From Macrostomum hystrix (taxonomy: Eukaryota > Platyhelminthes > Macrostomidae), in the NCBI GenBank assembly GCA_950097015.1, contig CATNEN010000038.1, forward strand, positions 19,502,001 to 19,566,000: a DNA stretch of 64,000 bases, given 5' to 3'. Positions 1-11,792 of this stretch are shown in pieces. The position numbers were made by a program, and so were the translations under genes. Under the pieces are notes generated by a model. The model saw nothing but the letters and a program-made list of their open reading frames with translations, was not told where the DNA came from and did no database searches. Positions within the stretch are counted from its first letter, which is position 1. Each line of letters opens with the position of its first letter.

Positions 1-401
1 GTTAACTTGAAAACAAAAATTGCTCAACTAGTAAAACTAAGTGAAGTAGAGAAGAACTTATATAAGCTGCTGTCTTTGTCTGAATACACTAATAAAAGAA
101 ATAGTTTCGTACCATAAACAGCTTGGTTGATTGAGTCAGGGTCACCATTTAAAAAAGTTCGGAGTTTTTTCAACGTCGCGAACTCATTTGATGACACGAG
201 AATTTCACACCAAATTACAAGCTAGATAATAATTTGGCAAAGTTTAGAAAGGCCTGAGAATAATGATGTAGCTTTTAATTCAAATTAGTCGTAACTCTGT
301 GCTGAGGTCTGATTTTGTTCATAGATTGACAGCAACAAAATACCATACAGAAGATATTCACGAAATTTATCAATCGCGTCTTCGGTACAATAAGACATAC
401 T
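1..401. other. AT-rich 3' flank, nothing recognised
   Basis: AT-rich sequence downstream of the QSOX-like gene. I see no exon, repeat array or transposon end here apart from the polyadenylation signal annotated separately. Confidence 0.4.
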
Positions 402-407
402 TTTATT
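402..407 (-). terminator. AATAAA polyadenylation signal of the QSOX-like gene
   Basis: On the minus strand the hexamer AATAAA (TTTATT on the plus strand) lies about 56 nt past the TAG stop at 463-465. That is a normal distance for a short 3' UTR. Confidence 0.5.
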
Positions 408-462
408 CACAGAATATTCAAGACCTAGGCTATCGGGTCATGGCCAACTCTCGTTGAGCCAT

Positions 463-3400
463 CTATAGGTCATTGCTTTCATGGTTTATAGGGCGCTGAA
501 AGAAGAACGCGCGAAAGAAGCAATTATGCAGGTAGCCGCGACAGGAACACCGGAACCAGCAGAGCAGTGTGGCGCAGCAGGTGCAACCCAGTGCGACTAG
601 CACAGCCAGGACAAGCCAGCGGATTCCTGCTTCCTCTGTCGACGGAGTGTCGCGTCCGTCGCCTCCAAGACCCCGCAGAAGACGAAATAGGCAGGGCACA
701 TCGTCGTCCTTATCCGATGCGTCCGGCTGCCTAGATAACTGGAAGCCAGCAGTTGCGCGTTGTCTGTCAACGATCAGCGGAGCCTCTACAGACCAATTCT
801 GCATCGAATCTTCCAGCGCGGTCCCGTACCATCGGAGCAGAAAAATAAAGACATCATCGCTTTCGTCTACGTCGAGTTGGTCGAATTTTGCGTCTGTAGT
901 CGCGGCTGCAAACCTGCATCCGGGACATTGGCGAGCGGAGGGGAATATCCAGCCCCGGGCTCGGTTGTGCAGCCGCCACAGCTGAAGCAGCTCGGCACGC
1001 GCCGTTGTCCGTGGATTGAATGCTTTTTTTAGCAACTTTGGTGGCATCGCTGACAATGGACAGGCGAGTTGAAATTTGCCAGCCGTGGCCAGCACTGATG
1101 GCAGGACTCCGGGTGACAAAACTCTTGCGGCGGCCAGTGACTGCAGAAGACGCCATCGCCAGTCTTCGTCAAGAGTTGCATTGCCGGTCTGAGCAGGATT
1201 CGCCAAGCCAGCTGCGACCAGAAGACGCCACCACGCTTTTAGAGTAAGACGACGTTGATACCGCCTCAATTGGGAGGCTAGCTGGTTCAGTTTGGGATCC
1301 CGGTTTGAAAATGCTGCCTTTAGAAGTTGAACGAATTGCGCGATTATTTTTTTAAACTTCTCGAAGCCACGCGAAGTTTTCCCAGACAGGCAGGCGAAAA
1401 CATCGCGTTGAAGAAATCTATGCGCGTCGGCAGTCAGCTGATGAATGCTCGGTGGCTGATCCAAGTTACACAAGACAACCTGTTGCACCTTGCCAACGCT
1501 GCTGCTGAGGTTGGATGTTAAATTCGTATGCTTTCTTGACTTGCAGTTAATCACAGCTTCCAGCTCGGTCGAGGAGTTCACTAGCAGGCGATAGCGACGC
1601 CGTCGATGGCGGAACGAGCTGACGTGAACGCGGCCAGGAGCCAGGTTGTAGTTGATGTGCCAGGCGACTCGGGGGCGCGTGGCTGACGATGGTCGCTCGA
1701 GGCAGTCCAGAATGACCCGTCTGGACAGGAAGGTGTCAGACGATTCCTCCAGGTAGAATGCTTCAATAGAGCCAGCTTTGTGAATCAACCGATTCCTGTA
1801 GCGAGCAAATGAATGGATGGCCAGAATCAAGTGTACAATCGATGAAACAGTGCGATCGTGATAAGCTAAAATAGCTGATAGGACAATGACAGGATTTGCC
1901 CCGCTCAAAACTGCAGCGAGGCCACATTCATTTAGAACACGGGTGGGAAAGCTTGGTGGCTTGACGTCCGATTCACAATTCCCGACCCATCAGAATTACC
2001 AACTCTAAACTGTAAAAAAACCACGGAGGCGGATTTCAAATACCCACATTTGTCTGTTGTTCTATATCTCCCTAAATATTCAACCAATGGTCATAAAAAT
2101 CCTGAGCAGGGGCTAAAATTCATCTGAAAGGATAAAACAACTTCCAGAATCACAAAAAATCGGCGTCGTCGAGATATTGAATGATTCTCCACGGATTGTC
2201 TGTTGGCAAGAACCACCAATATAGACGGTTCTTTTCTGTTCACAAAATTTCTTTATGTAATCATTGTTGACTATTTTGGATTGATCAAATTTTTTCGAGC
2301 CAATAGTGATTCGCCTTGGATACTAAGCAATGTCACTTGTTCTTGTCACCAGGGTCTTCGACAAGAATTGCTGAATATCTCAACGACACTGACTGACTTT
2401 GGCTTTGAAAATTAGTTCATTGTAAAGGACAGAAAAAATTGATCCATATGGTGGACTTTCACCTACACACCTTTGTGTGTACTCAGGAGTCAGCGGAATG
2501 GGCAGAATTGCCTCCTCGTTGGCTGCAGGTCTAGTGTCACCAAAAATGAGATCACTGCAAAAGTACTATCTGAAGCAACTCACACATTCTTTATAGGCCG
2601 CAGGTTGGGCACTTGCTTCTCTAATTCGATGAACAGAACTTCCTCCAGGTAGGCCGGGTCTCTGGGCATTTGTACCAGCTTGCGAGCCTCAGACGTATTA
2701 TCAAGCCAGGCCGTCTGTCTGGGGATGAACAGCAGCGTTGGCAGACCCTTGACCCGGTAGCGATGCAGCGCGGCGGTATTCTCGCTGCGGCCAGTGTCCA
2801 TTGCGGCCAGTCGGAGATAGGAGGGCCAGGCTGACAAGGTGGATTGAGTGACAACTCTTGTATTGAGATAGACATAAATTTCAAGGACTACTAAACAACA
2901 CTGTGTTGTGTTCCAAATACATTAACTGAAGACCAATAGTGTCGACATATCGACAAATCCAAGACACAATCTGTTGAAATTTGAACACTTGGCAAATAAG
3001 GCTGTACGACTATAGTTTCAGAAGGTGTGCAAAAGAATTAGGCCCCATGTTCTTGAATTTCATGCATCTAAGTTGCTCGACATGCAGTTTATATATTGAT
3101 TAGGGTCACCAAGATACCTAATATATGACTATTGCTTTTTGCATTGCACGTCTATGGCCCGTGCATCAATGCCGAGCAGCAATAGCATTGTACACTTTTG
3201 GAGGGGTTTTTTCCCAGCCACCAATGAAGCCTGATTGTTGCACGCCTTTACTGTCTATGTCCCGAACCCCGCCAGCTCGTCTCGCTGTCTTACAGCCTTC
3301 CCCAAACTGAGTTCTCTTGCTGCCCTAAGTCACGCGGTCTTCTTTTGGACCATAGACATTTCGGGCGTGCACCAATCGACAAAATAATCGATTGCTGCAC

Positions 3401-5615
3401 GCCCCGCGAGACCGCTGGCTATATCCGCTCCGTGAGACTGATTGTTGCACGCCCCAACTGTCTGTGGTCCAAAAGTATACAATGCCAGTGATAAACGGCT
3501 ATTCGTACTGCAAAGTTTTAAACCTCGGGCGCTACGCGCCCTCGGTTAAAAACATTGCAGCACTCATAGCCGTTTATTACTATATCATTATTGCACGGAT
3601 AAGTTATAACTTTCCAACTTCCTGCCAAGGTTCTTCAAAGTCACCAAAAAACTCATTCTCTGTAATGATGTTGAATGCCGAAATGAAAAGCGAAAGAGAC
3701 CTGTTTGAATGCACAGCAAGCTCGCTGGCGAGTATAAACCTCCGTTCACATTCTTCAAAGTCCCATAGAAAATGCGTAGCACAAACGCCGGCGCAGAGCG
3801 TTCACATGTCGTGATGTCAGCTTGAATGGATGAACACTACCATAGACGAAACGATAAGAAATTGAGAAAAACTTAAGGACGGCGGCATTGATGCACGGAC
3901 AGAGAAACGAAACGTAACTAAACCACGGCTGGCAGTGTGGCAACGCTTCACCCTTCAGTTCAATAATTTTGCATTCAATTCAAGACTAGCATTCTGAGCC
4001 TTTCTCGTGACCAGAAATTCTATGTCTATGGCAAAATCCTCCACTTTTTGGATTCAATTCAAGAGTTGCAGACTTCAGAGCGTTCAAATCGATTTTTTAC
4101 TCCCAGTAAGGAAGGAAAAGTGGAAAGGATGGATAGGAATATTTGACGAAACAGAATCACAACACAAGCCTCTAGGAAACGAAGAATAGATAGAAACGTG
4201 TTTCTTTTTTTCAAATAAATTGCCTTGGCGACGATGTCAGGGATCCACTCTGTAAAAGTCGAAATTTAAAAAACGTGATTCAGCGGAATGGGACATAAAG
4301 AGGTGAAAAAGCAAATTTAGCTTGCCAGGCATAACTCTATACTGCATTCTCTCGTGCATGGCTGCAAAGGAGAAAAAGACAGATGAGGCAAAATGAATAT
4401 TAGCACAATGGGAAGGGATCCAATGATTAATGTTTTTCCACTGACTGACTGCTGACAGAACAATGGAGGGTAGAGATGGGAACGAGCGATGTGAAAGATT
4501 TTATTGTGATTTTTTGCCCGCAATTATGCCTTCAAAGCCATCTATTCAGCCCTTTTATTTGTTTTTCTGCTCAGCAATAGACATTATTGAGTTAGTTTAA
4601 AATTAACTTTCTGTCCTAGTTTAGTTGAATACGCTGCAAATATACGCATAACGGATATGAGAATTAGAATAGGAAAACATAAGTCAGGGAATCATGTGAG
4701 TCAGGGAAACATGTGGGTCAGGGAAACATGTGAGTCAGGGAATCATTTGGGTCAGGGAAACATGTGGGTCAGGGAATCATATGGGTCAGGGAAACATGTG
4801 GGTCAGGGAATCATATGGGTCAGGGAAACATGTGGGTCAGGGAATCATTTGGGTCAGGGAAACATGTGGGTCAGGGAAACATGTGGGTCAGGGAAACATG
4901 TGGGTCAGGGAATCATATGGGTCAGGGAAACATGTGGGTCAGGGAATCATTTGGGTCAGGGAAAAATGTGGGTCAGGGAAACATGTGGGTCAGGGAAACA
5001 TGTGGGTCCGGGAATCATGTGAGTCAGGGAAACATGTGGGTCAGGGAATCATGTGGGTCAGGGAATCATGTGGGTCAGCGAATCATGTGGGTCAGGGAAA
5101 CATGTGGGTCAGCGAATCATTTGGGTCAGGGAAACATTTGGGTCAGGGAATCATTGGGTCAGGGAATCATTTGGGTCAGGGAAATATGTGGGTCAGAGAA
5201 TCATTTGGGTCAGGGAATCATTTGGATCTGGGAAACATGTGGGTCAGGGAAACATGTGGGTCAGCGAATCATGTGGATCAGGGAAACATTTGGGTCAGGG
5301 AATCATTTGGGTCAGGGAGAAAAATAAAGTTCTGCAGCACTCACCTGAAAAGCTTCTAGCGAGGTCTGCAAATTCTCTTGCATACTCCAGAGAATACGCG
5401 CCAAACGGATTGTACAGCAGCAGGAGCCAGTTGGTATTGACCTTTTTACCATAGACAGTGTTGGGCAGCTGGTCGAAATTCAGATGCAGCACGCCGCTAC
5501 GTGGCGACTTCAATACGTCGAAGTCAGCCTCGCTGGGCTCTGAGCAGGCGGCAGTTGATTTCAACAGTGCGTGAGCTTTGAGCAGCAGCAACAGCAGCAG
5601 CAGCAGTCGCAGCAT
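463..5615 (-). CDS. QSOX-like (quiescin sulfhydryl oxidase) protein lacking both main CxxC sites, 3 exons, 616 aa
   Basis: Exons in transcript order are 5345-5615, 2584-2830 and 463-1795; phases 1 and 2 agree at both junctions (donors GTGAGT, GTGAGT). QSOX enzymes form disulfides in secreted proteins using thioredoxin and flavin Erv/ALR domains. Residues 1-18 are a leucine-rich signal peptide. Residues about 45-170 align with the first Trx domain: the cis-proline motif GLPT is kept, but WCGHC is replaced by PFGAY (70-74). Exon 3 continues with the second Trx-like domain, the helical spacer (FKKIIAQFVQLLKAAF) and an Erv-like region. There the FAD motif HNR (449-451) and distal CPGC (463-466) remain, but the active CxxC reads CPLS (418-421) and the PCSLW/His flavin motif is not seen. 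A membrane helix spans 565-585. ATG 5613-5615 gives the signal peptide; no ATG begins the exon 3 frame. Probably a redox-dead relative. The family call rests on remembered alignment. Confidence 0.68.
1796..2583 (-). other. QSOX-like intron 2
   Basis: Intron between a GTGAGT donor and a CTCGCTACAG acceptor. It contains a short stretch at 1918-1940 resembling SINE-A (GAGGCCACATTCATTT) and a longer SINE-A 3' fragment near the donor. The rest is unremarkable AT-rich DNA. Confidence 0.5.
2458..2548 (+). mobile_element. SINE-A, 3' fragment
   Basis: Matches the 3' part of the SINE-A family found repeatedly in this window: an ACACACCTnTGTGTG motif, then CTCAGGAGTCAGCGGAATGG and the GGCTGCAGGTCTAGTGTCACC region. 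The tRNA-like head is missing. Confidence 0.65.
3491..3577. repeat. Imperfect foldback (MITE-like hairpin)
   Basis: Two arms of about 40 bp face each other: ATAAACGGCTATTCGTACTG on the left, and CTCATAGCCGTTTAT closing the right arm. They meet at a GC-rich centre, CTCGGGCGCTACGCGCCCTC. The flanks carry CCATAGAC-type octamers. Confidence 0.55.
4682..5318. repeat. 17-bp minisatellite (about 37 copies)
   Basis: The unit is GTCAGGGAAACATGTGG with frequent AATCAT and ATATGG variants. As 17 is not a multiple of 3 and the unit lacks stops, all three plus frames stay open as a 17-residue repeat; I do not regard this as coding. The array ends 26 nt from the donor of QSOX-like exon 1. Confidence 0.95.
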
Positions 5616-7180
5616 GGCTACTGAACAATTAACGTCATGTTTGAAGGATGTCAATTGTTTTTGACATGCCGAACTCGAAATCTAAATTTATCGGTGGATT
5701 TGAAATTTCAGCTCAGTTTTCTAAGATAGCGGCTTATTATACACAAACAAGTAGCATTTCCTGCATAAATTTCCGTGCAGTGTACAGAAATGTGCAGCAA
5801 AGCTATTTGCTAAAATATGACAGGCCTTATGTGCACAGGGCCGCGTGTCATTGGTTGGTTGCGAAACAACTGCAGGAAGGACAGGAAACTGAGGTTGGGT
5901 CGGGAGTGGAGGGTCATCGGAAAGGGGAAGGATGTTAGGAGGGTGTGAAATTAGCTAGACAGCAAGCTCCAGCAGATTCTGAAGCGGCGTCAAGCTGAAA
6001 GCAAAGTAGAGTTCATATTTACACTTTCTAAGAACTATAAGTAAAATAACTTTTGATTTAAAAGGTGCTCAAGCTAACTTTTAAACGCTTACCCGACTCA
6101 CGTAAAAGGATGGAGTATCCAAATCCAAATAGATCCAAAGTCTATTGGAATTTTCGAAAGTAAATTTTTCTAAATTAAGTATAAGTTATTTCCGCTTAGT
6201 TATTTATTTGGTCTCGTCTTCGCCTCGGCCAAGAAACGAGTCCTCTGCCATTAATTCAGACCATAGACTAAATAAACGGAAATAATATATGTATCCCCCC
6301 GACTTGCCCCGGGCAGTTGTCTATGTTTTTAAGCTTTTCATTTATTTGCACTAGCGCAATAAACTATTTATTTCACTTTGCATCGATGCAAATAAATTAA
6401 CTATAACACAGAACTATAACACAACCATAGACAAACAGAATTAAACGAGCGAACGAATCAATAATCAGTAATGATAAAAATAAAATTGTTTGTTTGCCCG
6501 TTTCAAGTTAGGGATACATATCATATTCCCCACTCATTTAGTTGTCTCGGCTTCGCCTCGGTCAATAAACGAGACACCTCGTGCTTTTGCCCGCCAGACA
6601 ACAAAATAAATGGGGAATATTATACATTTATACCCCGTTCGGTATGTTGGCTGCTAGCGGGGATGAGGGGGGGGGCAGATTGTAGTTAGCCTAGGCGTGT
6701 TGAAACGAGGTTGAAACTAACGGCAGCCCGCCCTCTGCTGTTGTCTATGGTCGAATTCCATAGATATGCACTGCGGGCAGGCCGTGAAACGCGTTTCACG
6801 CCCGCTAACTACAACACCAATATGGATAGGCTGCTCGCTTCAGCCCTCTGCAGCCCTTAAATATTGGTATATTGTTCGGTGGGGGAAGCAACGCTGGGGT
6901 CTATTAAAACCATAGACGAAATAATTATTTAAATAATCGTTATTCGTGCGTCAATTTTTTTGCGATTAAATCCTAAAGCTTGGCCCGGCCCACGAGATTG
7001 CTCTACTAAAACTGTTTACAGTAACTGTGACCATAGACTATATGTTTAATAGGCCTAGGCCAGTTAAATAATAAATACATAGAATTAATAGCCAATAGGC
7101 CGGGCAAAGCTGGGGATTAAATAAACAATTTGTCTCCTAAATGACTAACAAGCTGCCATAGACAAAATTATAGAATCACC
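5616..7180. repeat. Intergenic cluster of foldbacks with CCATAGAC octamers
   Basis: Exact CCATAGAC or GTCTATGG octamers occur at 6261, 6425, 6743, 6910, 7031 and 7156. Foldbacks lie at 6187-6284 (arms TATTTCCGnTTA) and 6519-6624 (arms ATATTCCCCA and GTTGTCT), with loop sequence resembling CGGCTTCGCCTCGGT. This looks like several related non-autonomous elements or their remains. No gene was seen. Confidence 0.5.
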
Positions 7181-7204
7181 CTGGGTGTACTTTTAGCTTT
7201 TCCT

Positions 7205-7440
7205 TGAACTTCGGAGCAGAAGGCCTTAAGGCCACATTCAGTTTGGGCGCAGCCGCGTAGAGAAGGCTTGGGGGTTTGTCGTGCAAGTCACACACATGAG
7301 GGCCAACCCCAAAAGTGAAAGTGAAAGTCAGGGCAGATGTACACACCTGTGTGAGTGTGTGCTCAGGAGTCAGCGGAATGGGCAGAACTGACTCCTCGCT
7401 GGCTGCAGTGCCCAGAGTCCTCTTGCGAATATACAATAAG
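7205..7440 (+). mobile_element. SINE-A copy lacking the tRNA-like head
   Basis: Begins around AAGGCCACATTCAGTTTGGG and runs through the GCAGCCGCG, AAGTCAGGGCAGATGTACAC and CTCAGGAGTCAGCGGAATGG blocks. The A box and B box are missing or decayed. Confidence 0.7.
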
Positions 7441-7464
7441 CGTTATTCATGTTAATGACACGAT

Positions 7465-8052
7465 AATTGAATACGCAGGTCATAACCCTGGAATTGAATG
7501 CGTAGGTCATAACCCTGGAATTGAATGCACGTTATATTGCATTTTCATGCAATTCTAGGTAGGTCATAGGTCATAGAAGCGTAGGTCATAACCCTGGAAT
7601 TGAATTCGTAGGTCATAACCCTGGAATTGAATGCGCAGGTCATAACCCTGTAATTGAATGCGTAGGTCATAACCCTGGAATTGAATGCGTAGGTCATAAC
7701 CCTGGAATTGAATGCGTAGGTCATAACCCTGGAATTGAATGCGTAGGTCATAACCCTGGAATTGAATGCGTAGGTCATAACCCTGGAATTGAATGCGTAG
7801 GTCATAACACTGTAATTGAATGCGTAGGTCATAACCCTGGAATTGAATGCGCAGGTCATAACCCTGGAATTAAATGCGCAGGTCATAACCCTGGAATTGA
7901 ATGCGCAGGTCATAACCCTGGAATTGAATGCGCAGGTAATAACCCTGGAATTGAATGCGCAGGTAATAACCCTGGAATTGAATGCGCAGGTAATAACCCT
8001 GGAATTGAATGCGCAGGTAATAACCCTGGAATTGAATGCGCAGGTAATAACC
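7465..8052. repeat. 27-bp minisatellite (about 21 copies)
   Basis: Core of the unit is GCGTAGGTCATAACCCTGGA followed by ATTGAAT. The last five or so units have changed from GTAGGTCAT to GCAGGTAAT. A break near 7525-7575 interrupts the array. Being a multiple of 3, the array reads as a 9-residue repeat on both strands, which I take as incidental. Confidence 0.95.
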
Positions 8053-8161
8053 ACTTTGTATAGCATTTTTAGGACAAATTTCTTTAGGAAAAAGCACTCC
8101 TTTCTAGATATATTTCCTTCAGTGTCTCTGTTTTCCTTTCATAGCGTGTAGTGCTCACCTC

Positions 8162-8190
8162 AACCCGTGTCTAGTTCTTGACACGGGTCA
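8162..8190. repeat. Short perfect hairpin
   Basis: ACCCGTGTC and GACACGGGT form a 9-bp stem around the loop TAGTTCTT. No adjacent gene explains it. Confidence 0.5.
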
Positions 8191-8617
8191 ATCAACCAAT
8201 TCTAAACCAATTCAAACAGTTTATTGACATGCCAGAGCAACTGACTATGCAACTGGAATTTCGTCAATATAAGAGTTGCATTCAACATAAGGCAGAACTC
8301 TAAGGCATCTGAAGTCAAGTGTAACCCCTTTGTTTCAAGGCTGTCTTGTTTAAAAGCAGCAGCAGCAGAAGTAGCTTTTCATACCCTCCAATATACGCTA
8401 AAAACATCTCCTAGACGTAAAAGTTTTTCCTTGGACTGTACAATACTGACTGTACAATATTATTCTGCAGCTGTGCATAGCTAGCATAAAATATTCATGA
8501 AGCCCGACGTGAGGATTCCTGAAAAAAGTCAGAAAAAGTCAGAAAAAATCGCACGTTGTACGACTTTGCCAGCGCGATGCATTAAATATTAATGAGCATA
8601 AGAATAAGCATAAAAAA
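8191..8617. other. AT-rich spacer, nothing recognised
   Basis: No exon, transposon end or array is apparent. A small direct repeat, AAAAAAGTCAGAAAAAGTCA, lies near 8523. Confidence 0.4.
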
Positions 8618-10430
8618 TTGAGGGGATAATTTAGGAGCTGAAGGGAAAATTTAGAATCCAAGGGGATAATTTAGAAGCTCAAGGGGAATTTAAGAATCTG
8701 AGGGGATAATTTGAGAGCTGAAAGAAAAATGAAGAAACTGAGGAGATAATTTAGGAGCAAAAGGAAAATTAAGAAACTGAGGGGATAATTTTAGCGATAT
8801 GGGCGGCATCAGCCGCCTCCTCGCTGCGTCCGTCATGGAGGCTCCCTGCCGCTAAGAGGGGATAATTTAGGAGCTGAAGGGAAATTTTTGAATCTGAGGT
8901 GATAATTTAGGAGCTGAAAGGAAAATTTTGAATCTGAGGGGATAATTTAGGAGCTGAAGGGAAAATTTTGAATCTGAGGGGATAATTTAGGAGCTGAAAG
9001 GAAAATTTTGAATCTGAGGGGATAATTTAGGAGCTAAAAGGGCAATTAAGAATCTGAGGGGATAATTTAGGAGCTGAAAGGAAAATGAAGAAACTGAGGG
9101 GATAATTTAGGAGCTGAAGGGAAAATTTGGAATCAGAGGGGATAATTTAGGAGCTGAAAGGAAGATTTAGAATCTGAGGGGATAAGTTAGGAGTTGAAGG
9201 GAAAATTTTGAATCTGAGGGGATAATTTAGGAGCTAAAAGGGCAATTAAGAATCTGAGGGGATAATTTAGGAGCTGAAAGGAAAATTAAGAAACTGAGGG
9301 GATAATTTAGGAGCTGAAGGGAAAATTTGGAATCAGAGGGGATAATTTAGGAGCTGAAAGGAAGATTTAGAATATGAGGGGATAAGTTAGGAGCTGAAGG
9401 GAAAATTTTAAATCTGAGGGGATAATTTGGGAGCTGAAAGGAAAATTAAGAACTGGGGGGGTAATTTGGAAGCTGAAGGAAAATTTAAGAAACTGGGGGG
9501 TAATTTGGAAGCTGAAGAGAAAATTAAGAAACTGAGGGGATAATTTAGGAGCTGAAGGGAAATTAAGAATCTGAGGGGATAATTTGGAAGCTGAAGGAAA
9601 ATTTAAGAAACTGAGGGGATAATTTGGAAGCTGAAGGAAAAATTAAGAAACTGAGGGGATAATTTGGAAGCTGAAGGAAAAATTAAGAAACTGGGGGGGG
9701 GGTAATTTAGAAGCTGAAGGAAAAATTAAGAAACTGAGGGGATAATTTGGAAGCTGAAGGAAAAATTAAGAAACTGGGGGGGGTAATTTGAAAGCTGAAG
9801 GAAAAATTAAGAAACTGAGGGGATAATTTGGAAGCTGAAGGAAAATTTAAGAAACTGAGGGGATAATTTGGAAGCTGAAGGAAAAATTAAGAAACTGAGG
9901 GGATAATTTGGAAGCTGAAGGAAAAATTAAGAAACTGGGGGGGGGGTAATTTGAAAGCTGAAGGAAAAATTAAGAAACTGAGGGGATAATTTGGAAGCTG
10001 AAGGAAAATTTAAGAAACTGAGGGGATAATTTGGAAGCTGAAGGAAAAATTAAGAAACTGAGGGGATAATTTGGAAGCTGAAGGAAAAATTAAGAAACTG
10101 AGGGGATAATTTGGAAGCTGAAGGAAAAATTAAGAAACTGAGGGGATAATTTGGAAGCTGAAGGAAAAATTAAGAAACTGAGGGGATAATTTGGAAGCTG
10201 AAGGAAAAATTAAGAAACTGGGGGGGGGGTAATTTGAAAGCTGAAGGAAAAGTTAAGAAACTGAGGGGATAATTTGGAAGCTGAATGAAAAATTAAGAAA
10301 CTGAGGGATAATTTGGAAGCTGAAGGAAAAATAAAGAAGCTGAGGGGATAATTTTGTAATCTGGATATTTTGGAAAATTTTGGATATTTTGTATAATCTG
10401 GAAATAGAGGGGATATTTTGGAAACTGATG
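8618..10430. repeat. 40-bp minisatellite (about 45 copies) with a GC-rich insertion
   Basis: The unit starts GGGGATAATTTAGGAGCTGA and continues with AGGGAAAATTTTGAATCTGA. The right half is a second subtype (TTGGAAGCTGAAGG and AAATTAAGAAACTGAGG), with some units carrying runs of 7 to 9 G. Units become degenerate after about 10,340. Confidence 0.95.
8793..8858. repeat. GC-rich palindromic insertion inside the 40-bp array
   Basis: A stretch of about 65 bp bounded by TTAGCG and CGCTAA, containing the hairpin GGCGGCATCAGCCGCC and a second GCCTCC/GGAGGC pairing. Its GC content contrasts sharply with the AT-rich array around it. Confidence 0.55.
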
Positions 10431-10951
10431 AACGTTGTTCCAAAGTATATAAATTTTTCATCCACTTATCCCCACATCGCCATAAACAGGGGAGAATTTT
10501 CGAAAATTTAGATCTAACAAGAAGTAAAAAAGACAGATAAATTAAAAACTTACTATTTATGTTTACTCATAAGCCATTAAATTTCTAGTTTATATTATAA
10601 TGGTCTCATTAATTCCAGCACATACAGCACACAAAGCGCATGTACGCAAATATAACCACAAAAAGACTGTCAAAAAAAAGAATTTTTGTGATTGGTTTCA
10701 GCACCAATGAAAAATCTATGAAAACACTTAGGAGGCTACTTAAAGTACGCACAAGACGTTATGATAAGAAATATTTTATTAGAAAAAAGTATTGAAAAAA
10801 GACACAAAAAGCAGAATGCAACGATATGGGAATTTAAGACCACGAGCTTGTAGGGATAAAGTAGGGATAAATAAAAAAGAAATGAGCATTTTGTGTAGTT
10901 AGATGTAAGTAGTCACAAATGGCATCTTAATTATTATCGCGATCTAGAAAA
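10431..10951. other. AT-rich spacer, nothing recognised
   Basis: No gene, array or transposon end seen. Confidence 0.4.
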
Positions 10952-11131
10952 GCCATAAAAATATTTACCAGTTGTTTACTTACGAGACAAGAAGCCATAA
11001 AAATGTTTACCAGTTGTTTACTTACGAGACAAGAAGCCATAAAAATATTTACCAGTTGTTTACTTACGAGACAAGAAGCCATAAAAATATTTACCAGTTG
11101 TTTACTTACGAGACAAGAAGCCATAAAAATG
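10952..11131. repeat. 42-bp tandem repeat (about 4 copies)
   Basis: The unit contains CCATAAAAATATTTACCAGT followed by TGTTTACTTACGAGACAAGA. The copies are almost identical. Confidence 0.9.
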
Positions 11132-11383
11132 TTCAGTCAGGTGTACGACGGATTAAAACAAAAATCGTAAATCACAAAAAACTTCCAAGCTGATTTTCGG
11201 ATGCACAGAATTGGAAGCTGTGTTATATAGTAATTTTGTTGACAAAAATGTACTAAAAAAGGTTCTAAATTTATTAATAAAAAAGAGGATTTTTAGGAAC
11301 TGAAAAAATGGCGAATAAAGTGTTGATATGTGGACGTGGAAATGTGGAAAATGTGTAGGGAAAACTAGCGGTTATTAACAAGG

Positions 11384-11792
11384 TTTTTGAGGTCATGGTG
11401 GGGTAATGAGGTCAGTTTGGGGTAATGAGGTCAGGTTGGGGTAATGAGGTCAGGTTGGGGTAATGAGGTCAGGTTGGGGTAATGAGGTCAGGTTGGGGTA
11501 ATGAGGTCAGGTTGGGGTAATGAGGTCAGGTTGGGGTAATGAGGTCAGGTTGAGGTAATGCGGTCAGGTTGGGGTAATGAGGTCAGGTTGGGGTAATGAG
11601 GTCAGGTTGGGGTAATGAGGTCAGGTTGGGGTAATGCGGTCAGGTTGGGGTAATGCGGTCAGGTTGGGGTAATGAGGTCATGACCGTGGGGTAATGAGAT
11701 CAGGGTGGGGTAATGAGGTCAGGTTGGGGTAATAATTTCATGACCGTGGGGTAATGAGATCAGGGTGGGGTAATCAGGACAGTGGGGTAATA
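11384..11792. repeat. 19-bp minisatellite (about 20 copies)
   Basis: The unit is GGGGTAATGAGGTCAGGTT. Degenerate units near the right end carry TGACCGTGG. It lies about 250 bp past the ABCC stop codon. Confidence 0.95.

Larger units (their letters stand above)
2831..5344 (-). other. QSOX-like intron 1
   Basis: A 2.5-kb intron that holds foldback sequences bearing the octamer CCATAGAC/GTCTATGG (3150, 3350, 3840, 4024) and, next to the donor, the 17-bp minisatellite. No exon-like sequence was found inside it. Confidence 0.5.

Noticed and set aside
463-1908. Separate 481-codon single-exon gene starting at 1908
   Set aside because: The frame opens at TTG, not ATG. A phase-matched acceptor at 1795 joins it to QSOX-like exon 2, and the translation continues the QSOX alignment.
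10210-10465. Minus-strand frames rich in Phe, Ser and Leu
   Set aside because: They come from the right edge of the 40-bp minisatellite.
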